Shown here: positions 1-5,757 of the stretch, in pieces | Layout: each line of letters starts with the position of its first letter | Position numbering within the stretch: the stretch's first letter is position 1 | Assembly: GCA_021774355.1 (NCBI GenBank) | Contig: JAJFJE010000439.1 | Span: forward strand, 1-6,857 | Reading direction: 5' to 3' | DNA length: 6,857 bases | DNA from: Alphaproteobacteria bacterium | Lineage (GTDB): Bacteria; Pseudomonadota; Alphaproteobacteria; Zavarziniales; Zavarziniaceae | Made by a program: the position numbers and the translations under genes | The notes under the pieces: generated by a model | The model's input: the letters and a program-made list of their open reading frames with translations, nothing else | Told to the model about the DNA's origin: nothing | Databases searched by the model: none

Positions 1-1
1 G

Positions 2-124
2 GTCGGCAGCGTCGAGGCGCTGATCGAGGCCTCGACCGGCTGCGACGAACTGGCCCTGGTCGCCCACCAGGACCTGTTGGTCGACGCCCCGCCGGTCCGC
101 CTTGGCCGACTGGCGGCGCCATAG
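2..124 (+). CDS. C-terminal end of an unidentified protein (partial)
   Basis: This is the 3' end of a gene that begins left of the window: 40 sense codons, then TAG at 122-124. About nine in ten of these codons end in G or C, as in the other real genes here, so the frame is believable. The visible residues begin VGSVEALIEASTGCDEL and end VRLGRLAAP. I do not recognise the family from so short a tail. A GCDEL-type segment near a C-terminus occurs in some luciferase-like flavin oxidoreductases, but that is far too little to assign one. The gene converges on the cytochrome gene, with only 30 bases between the two stop codons. Confidence 0.7.
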   Translation, partial: VGSVEALIEASTGCDELALVAHQDLLVDAPPVRLGRLAAP

Positions 125-154
125 CGTCGCCGGGCGGTTGCCGGCCCGGACCGG

Positions 155-1873
155 TTACAGGGTCTTGAGATATTCCAGCAGGGCCTTCTTGTCCGCGGGC
201 GACAGGGTGGTGCCATAGTCGTGGCCGCAGCGGCTATTGCCGGAATTGCGGTCGCTGCAGTCGGTGGTGGTCAGGGTCTGGTCGCCGAACTTGTCCTGGG
301 CGGCGGCAAGGCCGACCTTCTCGATGTCATAGTTCGGCCCGATCTTGAACGCGGCCGGGCGTTGCTCGACCGGCGCCAACAGGTCGGCCAGGGTCGGCAC
401 CGCGCCATTGTGGAGATAAGGCGCCGTCGCCCAGATCCCTTCCAGCACCCGGGATTCATACTTGTACGGTCCGGGGTCGGCGGCGGCCATGGTCGGCGCA
501 CGAAACGCCCCCTCGAGGTCCTTGAGATTGGGCGGCAGGCGGAATTCTTCCGCCTCTGCCCCCTTCACGGCGGCGGCCACGGGCACGTAATGCTGGATGA
601 TGGTGCCCAGCACCGACAGGCTGAGCACGTCGAAGGCCGCCGCCGTGGCCCCCAGGGGCTTGGTCAGGAGGGGGATTTTGGCCCCTTCCAGAACCCCGGT
701 CTGGGCCGTCCAGTTGAGGATGGCGTATTCCCGGCTGTCGCTGCCCACGTCGATCAGGGGGGTCGCCCAGGTCTCCTGCAACGAGCGCGGTTTGCCCGGT
801 GCGATGCCGTGGCAATCGACACAGCCGCCCTGGGCGGTGGGCCAGCCGAACACCACCTTGCCCCGTGCGGCCAGGGTCTGGTCGACCGCCCAGGGCCATC
901 GGGGCGGTCCGATCAGCTTGATCAGGCTTTCCAACTGGCCGAGGCCGTCGAAATTGGCCGAGTTGTTGTTCTTGTAGTTGATCCCCAGCACGTGCCACGG
1001 GCTCTTGACCGGCTCGAAAGTGCCGAACACGCCATAGACCTCGCCCAGGTTGCGGGACAAGGCCAGCAGGTCGTTGCCGTTGGCGGCAAAGCCCGGCCAT
1101 TGGGTGAAGTCCTGGCGCGAGGCATTCCACAGGAAGGGGTAGCGCACCGGGGCGTCGGCCGGCTTGATGTTGTCCGGGATCAGGAAACTGGGCGGCGGCC
1201 CCAGATCGAGCCCGGTCAGGCGGTTGAAGATCATGCCCACGGCATCCAACCGCCCCGGGCCCCAGGAGGGCGTCGGCAAGGCACCGACGATCAGGCTGTG
1301 ATAGCGCAGATACCAGGCGCTGACCGCCTTGTTCAGAGCGGCGAGATCCCCCGGATCGGGATCGGCGCTGCCCAGCACGGCCTGGGCAAAGGGCGCAAAG
1401 GCGGCATCGCCGGCCAGCACGGCGCCCACCGCCTGATCCAGATCGGCCAGGAAGCTCTGGAAATCGACCAGCGCGGGACCGCCGTCGATGCGGTAATCGC
1501 TGCCGCCGACGGTAATCTGGCGGGTGTGGCAGGCCGAACAGGTCATGCCGGTCATGGCACTGCCCTGGGGGCCGGAGGCGGTGAACCCGACCGGCAGGCC
1601 CGTGCTGCCGGCCGGATTGGCCAGATAGCCATAGCGGCCCAGATGGTCGGCCAGGAAGGGCTCGCCGCCCGGCTGCTTCAAAGCCTGCAGCCAGGCCAGG
1701 GGGATCATCTGTGCGCCCTGGTCCTGGGTATAGAATTGGGCCTGGGCCGCCGCCGTCCACTGGCTGCCCTGGTCGACCGCGATCGGTTCGCCGGCCGTCG
1801 CCTGGCCGCCCAGCAGGGCCAGGGCCGTCGAAGCGGCGCCCAGGGCGGTGGCGAACTTGGCTTTCGTCTGCAT
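155..1873 (-). CDS. Secreted di-haem c-type cytochrome, RoxA-like / di-haem cytochrome c peroxidase family
   Basis: This is a 572-residue exported protein with two covalent haem sites. Residues 1-27 form a Sec signal peptide: two lysines, a hydrophobic run, and an ATA site before Gly28. The haem motifs are CSACH (112-116) and CVDCH (351-355). Between them lies a family block with Leu-Trp (248-249), Trp259 and RNLGEVYGVF (274-283). After the second haem come YLHNG (486-490, a likely haem ligand histidine at 488), PTLADLL, a QRP segment, and an end reading HDYGTTLSPADKKALLEYLKTL at 551-572 in two parts. This order matches the di-haem peroxidase-like family that includes the rubber oxygenase RoxA of Xanthomonas (about 680 residues, so this one is shorter) and is more distantly related to MauG and bacterial cytochrome c peroxidases. 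The reaction is inferred to be periplasmic or extracellular peroxide- or oxygen-dependent oxidation; the substrate is unknown. The ATG is preceded by GGGGGA (1886-1881) seven bases away. An unusual cysteine pair, 539 and 549, lies near the C-terminus. Confidence 0.9.
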   Translation of the reverse strand: MQTKAKFATALGAASTALALLGGQATAGEPIAVDQGSQWTAAAQAQFYTQDQGAQMIPLAWLQALKQPGGEPFLADHLGRYGYLANPAGSTGLPVGFTASGPQGSAMTGMTCSACHTRQITVGGSDYRIDGGPALVDFQSFLADLDQAVGAVLAGDAAFAPFAQAVLGSADPDPGDLAALNKAVSAWYLRYHSLIVGALPTPSWGPGRLDAVGMIFNRLTGLDLGPPPSFLIPDNIKPADAPVRYPFLWNASRQDFTQWPGFAANGNDLLALSRNLGEVYGVFGTFEPVKSPWHVLGINYKNNNSANFDGLGQLESLIKLIGPPRWPWAVDQTLAARGKVVFGWPTAQGGCVDCHGIAPGKPRSLQETWATPLIDVGSDSREYAILNWTAQTGVLEGAKIPLLTKPLGATAAAFDVLSLSVLGTIIQHYVPVAAAVKGAEAEEFRLPPNLKDLEGAFRAPTMAAADPGPYKYESRVLEGIWATAPYLHNGAVPTLADLLAPVEQRPAAFKIGPNYDIEKVGLAAAQDKFGDQTLTTTDCSDRNSGNSRCGHDYGTTLSPADKKALLEYLKTL

Positions 1874-1920
1874 CTGCGTCTCCCCCGTCGGCCTGTCGCT
1901 GCCGACAGCCGCAGGTTCAC

Positions 1921-1988
1921 ACAGGAAAAATACACAATCAATAGTCGTTTATATTCAATAATATATATCCTCTAGATGTGTTCTCCAA
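1921..1988 (-). promoter_or_regulatory. AT-rich promoter region of the cytochrome gene
   Basis: Positions 1921-1980 contain only 16 G or C among 60 bases, in a window that is otherwise strongly GC-rich. On the minus strand a plausible sigma-70-type pair is TTGGAG (1988-1983) and TATATT (1965-1960), separated by 17 bases. The -10 matches five of six consensus bases but the -35 only three, so the site may need an activator. The region also holds a perfect inverted repeat, TATATT-CAAT-AATATA (1950-1965), and two direct copies of TCAATA (1938-1943 and 1955-1960) spaced 17 bases apart. Either could bind a regulator. Transcription from this -10 would give the cytochrome mRNA a leader of roughly 80 bases. 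The location of the control region is well supported by composition; the exact boxes are tentative. Confidence 0.4.
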
Positions 1989-2156
1989 AAACTGCCCGAT
2001 ATTCGCGAATGGCGCCCCCCGACGTGGCGGCAACCCGGGACGGCCGGCGGGTGCCGGACTGCGTCGCTTGGCCCGCGCAATCACGGGGGATGAGGCCACC
2101 GCCAAAGGTGGATGCTTCCGTCCGACTTTATCCGCTAGGCTCCCGGGCGGACCCGT
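1989..2156. other. Divergent intergenic stretch with no recognisable gene
   Basis: The interval between the two divergent start codons is 300 bases long. Its left third is the cytochrome leader and AT-rich promoter. This remaining part is GC-rich again and has an open plus-strand frame running into the SnoaL-like gene from an ATG at 1976. Its codons (several CGG, AGG, CCA and TCA) do not resemble the genes here and its translation shows no domain, so I treat it as non-coding. It should carry the promoter of the SnoaL-like gene, but I could not find a convincing -35/-10 pair in it. Confidence 0.5.
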
Positions 2157-2173
2157 GGAGGAAGGACAGCGCC

Positions 2174-2557
2174 GTGGACGATCTGGACCGCAACAAGCGC
2201 AATGTGCTGGCCTTTTACGACCTGATGTTCAACCAGGGCCGGCCGGCCGAGGCGATGGCCGCCTATGGCGGCGCCGATTACACCCAGCACAATCCCCATG
2301 TCGCCACCGGCAAGGCCGGCTTCGTCGCCTATTTCGAGCGCATGGCCCGCGACTATCCGGGCAAGCAGGTGCTCTTCAAACGGGTGATCGCCGAGGGCGA
2401 CCTGGTGGTGCTGCATTGCCACCAGCGCTGGCCGGGCTTTCCCGACTATGCCGGGATCGACATTTTCCGGCTGACCGCCGACGGCAAGATCGTCGAGCAT
2501 TGGGACGTGCTGCAGACCGTCCCCGACGACATGGCCCACGGCAACGGCATGTTCTGA
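2174..2557 (+). CDS. SnoaL-like (NTF2-fold) small protein
   Basis: This is a 127-residue soluble protein of the nuclear transport factor 2-like / SnoaL superfamily. It resembles the group annotated as predicted SnoaL-like aldol-condensation enzymes. Visible family marks are the N-terminal helix (NVLAFYDLMFNQG, 10-22), YTQHNP (36-41), a central IAEGDLVVLHCHQRWPG segment (72-88), DIFRL (96-100), GKIVEHWDVLQ (104-114) and a C-terminal NGMF. The His and Asp residues at 39, 109 and 111 line the usual pocket position, but activity and substrate cannot be read from sequence. The start chosen is GTG at 2174: it follows GGAGG (2157-2161) and AAGGA (2162-2166) at workable distances, and the homologous part begins right there. 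An in-frame ATG at 1976 would add 66 residues with no family similarity. The gene stands alone, divergent from the cytochrome and convergent with htpG, whose stop is 17 bases away. Confidence 0.85.
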   Translation: MDDLDRNKRNVLAFYDLMFNQGRPAEAMAAYGGADYTQHNPHVATGKAGFVAYFERMARDYPGKQVLFKRVIAEGDLVVLHCHQRWPGFPDYAGIDIFRLTADGKIVEHWDVLQTVPDDMAHGNGMF

Positions 2558-2574
2558 CGCCCCCCGGCGGGCGC

Positions 2575-4476
2575 TCAGGCGACCGCCCTGGTCAGCATGG
2601 TCGACAGGCGGCGGGCAAAGGCGGCGGCGTCTTCCGGGGCCTCGCCTTCGACGATGCGGGCCTGGTCGAACAGCAGCCAGGCAGCCTCGTCCAGGGCCTC
2701 GGCGGCCCCCGGGCGGGTCGCCCGGGCGGCCAGCGCCCTGACCAGGGCGTGGCGCGGATTGATTTCCAGGATCCGCGCGGTGTCCTTCAGGCCGGGGGTG
2801 CGGTTCATGCGCAACAGACGGGCCAGGTGGATATCCATGTCGCCATCGTCGGCGACCAGGCAGACCGGGCTGTCGGTCAGGCGCTTCGAGGCCCGGACGT
2901 CCTTGACCCGCTCGCCCAGGGCCTGGCGGCAGGCGGCGATCAGGGTGCCGAGTTCGGCATCCTGGGGCGCTTCCTCGGCCTCTGCGGCCGGGTCGACTTC
3001 CGGGATCAGCGACAGGTCGAGCGCGCCGCGGGTGACCGACTGGAACGGCTTGCCGTCGAATTCCGGGACCATGGCGGTCCAGAAATCGTCGATCGGATCG
3101 TCCAGCAGCAGGACCTCGATGTCGCGCGCCTTGAAGGCCTCGAGCTGGGGCGAGCCGGCCAGCCCGGCGGCCTCCCGGGCCAGGTAATAGATCGCCGTCT
3201 GGTTGGGGCGCAGGCCCTCGACATAGTGGGCAAGGCTGACCAGGCGGTCGCCGCTCTTGGTCGTCTTGAAGCGGGCGAGTTTCAGAAGCTGCTCGCGCCG
3301 TTCGAAATCTTCGTAGAGGCCCTCTTTCAGCACCGCCCCGAAATTGGTCCAGAAGGCGGCATAGGCCTCGGCATCGGCGGCCCGCTTCTCCAGTTCGCCG
3401 AGGACGCGCTTGACCAGGCCGGCCTTGATCTTGGCGGTCAGCGGGCTGTGCTGGAGCATTTCGCGGCTGATGTTCAGCGGCAGGTCGGCCGAATCGACCA
3501 CCCCGCGAACAAAGCGCAGATAGCCCGGCAGCAGGGCCTCGCAGGCATCGGTGATGAACACCCGCCGGACATAGAGTTTCAGCCGGGCCTCGCGCTTGGG
3601 GTCGAACAGGTCGCCTGGCCGGCTTTCCGGGACGAACAGCAGGGCGCTGTATTCGATGGTGCCTTCGGCTTTCCAGTGCAGGGTTGCCCAGGGCTTGTCC
3701 ATGGCCCGGGCGACGTCCCGGTAGAACTCGTTATAGGTTTCGTCGGCGATATCCGCCTTGGCCCGGGTCCACAGGGCCGAGGCCGCGTTCAGCGTCTCGT
3801 CCGCGGCGCCGTCGGTGCCGTTCAGCACGACCGGCAGGGCGACGTGGTCGGAATGGGTCTTGACGATGCTGCGCAGGCGGAACGGGTCGAGAAATGCGTC
3901 TTCGCCTTCGCGCAGGGTCAGGGTGACGGTGGTGCCGCGGCCGTCGCGGGCGGCGGGGGCCAGGGTGTAGCTGCCCGAGCCGTCGGACGACCAGGCCCAG
4001 GCCTCGTCGCTGCCGGCCTTGCGGCTGACCACCTCGACCTGGGCCGCCACCATGAAGACGGAATAGAAGCCGACCCCGAACTGGCCGATCAGGGAAACGT
4101 CCCGGGCCTCGTCGCCGCTGAGCCCCGAGAGGAAGGCCGAGGTGCCCGACCGGGCGATGGTGCCCAGATTGTCGCGCAGATCGTCATGGGACATGCCGAT
4201 GCCGTTGTCGGCGACGGTCAGCCGGCGGCCCGCCTTGTCGATGGTGATCGCCACCCGGAAGCCGCCGTCATCGGCGATCAGCTCGGGCGCGGTCAGCGCC
4301 GCATAGCGCAGCTTGTCGCAGGCATCGGAGGCGTTGGAAATCAACTCCCGCAGGAAGATGTCCTTGTCCGAATAGACGGCATGGACCATCAGGTGCAGGA
4401 GGCGCGAGACCTCGGCTTCGAAGCCGTGGGTTTCGACGGCGGGCGGGTTTTCGGCGGATTGGGTCTCGGCGCTCAT
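2575..4476 (-). CDS. htpG: Molecular chaperone HtpG (bacterial Hsp90)
   Basis: This is a cytosolic ATP-dependent homodimeric chaperone of 633 residues, close to the 624 of E. coli HtpG and apparently intact. The N-terminal GHKL ATPase domain (about 15-225) shows FLRELISNASDA (41-52, catalytic Glu44 and Mg-coordinating Asn48), DNGIGM (90-95), the lid segment GTIARSGT (105-112), GQFGVGFYS (131-139) and GTTVTLTL (181-188). The middle domain contains LPLNISREMLQ (332-342), where Arg338 corresponds to the ATPase-stimulating arginine of Hsp90. The C-terminal dimerisation domain includes RLLRMN (553-558) and ILEINPRHALV (569-579). As in other bacteria there is no MEEVD tail. The ATG at 4476 is preferred over an in-frame GTG at 4488, which would add four residues: AGTGAG lies just upstream of the ATG, and the GTG would sit very close to the inferred mRNA 5' end. 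Expression is probably heat-inducible from a promoter at 4511-4539. Confidence 0.97.
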   Translation of the reverse strand: MSAETQSAENPPAVETHGFEAEVSRLLHLMVHAVYSDKDIFLRELISNASDACDKLRYAALTAPELIADDGGFRVAITIDKAGRRLTVADNGIGMSHDDLRDNLGTIARSGTSAFLSGLSGDEARDVSLIGQFGVGFYSVFMVAAQVEVVSRKAGSDEAWAWSSDGSGSYTLAPAARDGRGTTVTLTLREGEDAFLDPFRLRSIVKTHSDHVALPVVLNGTDGAADETLNAASALWTRAKADIADETYNEFYRDVARAMDKPWATLHWKAEGTIEYSALLFVPESRPGDLFDPKREARLKLYVRRVFITDACEALLPGYLRFVRGVVDSADLPLNISREMLQHSPLTAKIKAGLVKRVLGELEKRAADAEAYAAFWTNFGAVLKEGLYEDFERREQLLKLARFKTTKSGDRLVSLAHYVEGLRPNQTAIYYLAREAAGLAGSPQLEAFKARDIEVLLLDDPIDDFWTAMVPEFDGKPFQSVTRGALDLSLIPEVDPAAEAEEAPQDAELGTLIAACRQALGERVKDVRASKRLTDSPVCLVADDGDMDIHLARLLRMNRTPGLKDTARILEINPRHALVRALAARATRPGAAEALDEAAWLLFDQARIVEGEAPEDAAAFARRLSTMLTRAVA

Positions 4477-4496
4477 GACGGATCTCACTGCTCGAA

Positions 4497-4529
4497 GGGG
4501 CCGCGCCTCGATATGAGGCAGGCGGCCCC
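4497..4529 (-). terminator. GC-rich hairpin between the DUF4340 gene and htpG
   Basis: An imperfect inverted repeat has outer arms GGGGCCGC (4497-4504) and GCGGCCCC (4522-4529), perfectly paired over 8 bp. It continues, after a two-base bulge at 4520-4521, into inner arms GCCTC (4505-4509) and GAGGC (4515-4519) around a five-base loop. Thirteen pairs, nearly all G-C, would make a very stable hairpin in RNA reading out of the DUF4340 gene, starting 18 bases past its stop codon. There is no U-tract after it on the minus strand (TTCGAGC follows), so it is not a textbook intrinsic terminator. It may attenuate read-through, protect a 3' end, or act as a DNA operator, since it overlaps the heat-shock promoter. 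Confidence 0.4.
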
Positions 4530-4539
4530 CCGGTTCAAG
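4511..4539 (-). promoter_or_regulatory. Sigma-32 (RpoH) heat-shock promoter of htpG
   Basis: On the minus strand, CTTGAAC (4539-4533) is followed after 14 bases by CCTCATAT (4518-4511). The classical RpoH consensus is CTTGAAA, about 14 bases, then CCCCATNT. The match is six of seven in the -35 and all but one specified base in the -10, at the expected spacing. Transcription should begin near 4504-4505, giving a leader of about 28 bases before the htpG ATG at 4476. The promoter lies entirely in the gap after the DUF4340 stop codon. That htpG genes belong to the RpoH regulon in many proteobacteria is established; use of this site here is inferred. Confidence 0.8.
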
Positions 4540-4547
4540 AGTTCAGT

Positions 4548-5747
4548 TCACCGACCGGGCGCGGTCGGCTCGGCCCGGGGCAGATAATCCGGGATGGTTC
4601 CCTCGGGCACCATCATCTCGGGCGTCAGGCCGTGGGGCAGGGGCGTCTTCGGCCCGGGGTCCGGGGCGATCAGCTCCGTGCGCAGGGGCAGCAGCGCCGC
4701 CATCCGCTTGTTGTCCAGCCGATAGGCCCAGCCGGCGACCCGGTCCTGGATCGCGGCGGCATCGCTCTTGACCGCGTCGAGCGGCTGAAACAGCGGCTTG
4801 CCGCCGGGCGCCAAAGCCGGCTTCTCGCCGGCGTTGGCGGCCGCCAGGGCCGGGTCGGCGGCGGCGCCGATGGTCACCCAGGGTGCCTTGTCATGGTCGT
4901 AAACCTGGAGGTCGAGCGCCAGGCCGTCGAAGGTCTGGAAGCGCAGGGTGTAGAGCGGCGGGGTGCCGGCCAGATCCGCCGCCGGGATGACGGCGTCGAA
5001 AGTCACCCCGGTCAGGGCGCCGATCAGGCTGTCGGCGGTTTCGCTGCGGACGATTTCCTTGCCGTCGACCAGGCCGTTCATCGTGAATGGCTGGTCCGGC
5101 GCCGGCCGGGTCAGGTCGTTATGCTCCTCGGCGCCGCGGATCACCGAAGCGCTTTGGATCCGTTCGGGGACTACCGAGAACAGGTCGCGCACCAGCCAGT
5201 CGACCGGATCGCCCGACACGTCGAAATCCGCTTCGCCCAGCCACACCTGAGGGTCGTCGGGGAACCGGACAAAATGCCGGGGAATGCGGCGGGCGCCCAG
5301 CGAATCCGATGGCTTGCCGATAATCAGGTCGGCCAGCACCGTCTGGTCGGCGGCCAGGGCGGTGACCCGGCGGCCGGGTGTGCCGGGGGCAATCGCCTCG
5401 ACCCCCAGAAACCCGTGGCGCTCCGGCTTCTGGGTCTTGGGCTCGATCGCCAGCACGGTCGACAAGGCGTGAAGCAGCTTGATCACCTTGCCCCGGACCA
5501 CGGCATAGCCGCTCATTTCCGGGATCGACCAGCGGTCGTCGGCACCCCGTTGCAGGGTGAAGCGGTGATCGGCCGAGACGATGGTGAAGCGCTCCACCTT
5601 GGCCATCGAAGCGGCGAAGTCCGGCAGCATGGCATGGCCGGACAGGTCGGCCCGGGTCTCGTTCACCCGCTGGACCACCAGGGCCGCGGCAATTACCGCC
5701 AGGGCGACGGCCAGGGCACACAGGACGAGAAACACAGAACGGCGCAT
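4548..5747 (-). CDS. DUF4340 domain protein, membrane-anchored, ABC-transporter-associated
   Basis: This 399-residue protein has one N-terminal membrane segment (about 5-26, preceded by two arginines) and a large domain predicted to face the periplasm. The mature part follows the DUF4340 pattern. Residues 50-85 read like the repeat core of the family (VERFTIVSADHRFTLQR, then a DRWSIPE segment). Next come a block with GFLGVEAI (112-119), DLIIGK (140-145), HFVRFPDDPQVWL (158-170) and a DPVDWLVRDLFSV segment (180-192). The last 40 residues are rich in proline and probably extended. The molecular function is not known. DUF4340 proteins are typically encoded next to a GldG-family protein and an ABC transporter ATPase and permease, and that is the arrangement here. 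The SD (GGGAG, 5757-5753) lies directly against the upstream gene's stop codon, so translation is probably coupled to it. The start is ATG at 5747. Confidence 0.85.
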   Translation of the reverse strand: MRRSVFLVLCALAVALAVIAAALVVQRVNETRADLSGHAMLPDFAASMAKVERFTIVSADHRFTLQRGADDRWSIPEMSGYAVVRGKVIKLLHALSTVLAIEPKTQKPERHGFLGVEAIAPGTPGRRVTALAADQTVLADLIIGKPSDSLGARRIPRHFVRFPDDPQVWLGEADFDVSGDPVDWLVRDLFSVVPERIQSASVIRGAEEHNDLTRPAPDQPFTMNGLVDGKEIVRSETADSLIGALTGVTFDAVIPAADLAGTPPLYTLRFQTFDGLALDLQVYDHDKAPWVTIGAAADPALAAANAGEKPALAPGGKPLFQPLDAVKSDAAAIQDRVAGWAYRLDNKRMAALLPLRTELIAPDPGPKTPLPHGLTPEMMVPEGTIPDYLPRAEPTAPGR

Positions 5748-5757
5748 GGCTACTCCC

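Noticed and set aside
2..124. Assignment of the left partial gene to luciferase-like flavin oxidoreductases
   Set aside because: The resemblance rests on a few residues around GCDEL. Forty residues without a diagnostic motif cannot support a family name.
130..149. Possible terminator hairpin CCGGGC / GCCCGG between the two convergent genes at the left
   Set aside because: Only six pairs, an eight-base loop and no T-tract on either side. Such stems are expected by chance in this composition, although some termination signal should exist here.
1916..1928. TTCACACAGGAAA, identical over 13 bases to the lacZ leader found in many cloning vectors
   Set aside because: The match stops on both sides, and neither lac operator nor vector sequence surrounds it. 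It is a chance similarity in the AT-rich leader.
221..1975. A 584-codon plus-strand open frame opposite the cytochrome gene
   Set aside because: It mirrors the third-position GC of the real gene, shows no domain, and no SD precedes it. The cytochrome frame has a signal peptide and two haem motifs.
2558..2573. Possible hairpin CGCCC / GGGCG between the SnoaL-like gene and htpG
   Set aside because: Only five pairs and no T-tract on either strand; the 17-base gap is too short and GC-rich to judge.
4477..4504. An RNA thermometer (ROSE-type) in the htpG leader
   Set aside because: The inferred leader is only about 28 bases, too short for a ROSE element, and I see no structure that would mask the SD.
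1978..4587. An 869-codon open frame on the plus strand running through the SnoaL-like gene and opposite htpG
   Set aside because: It is a GC-driven shadow. The SnoaL-like gene and htpG have clear family motifs in their own frames, while this translation is rich in Arg, Gly and Gln with no domain.
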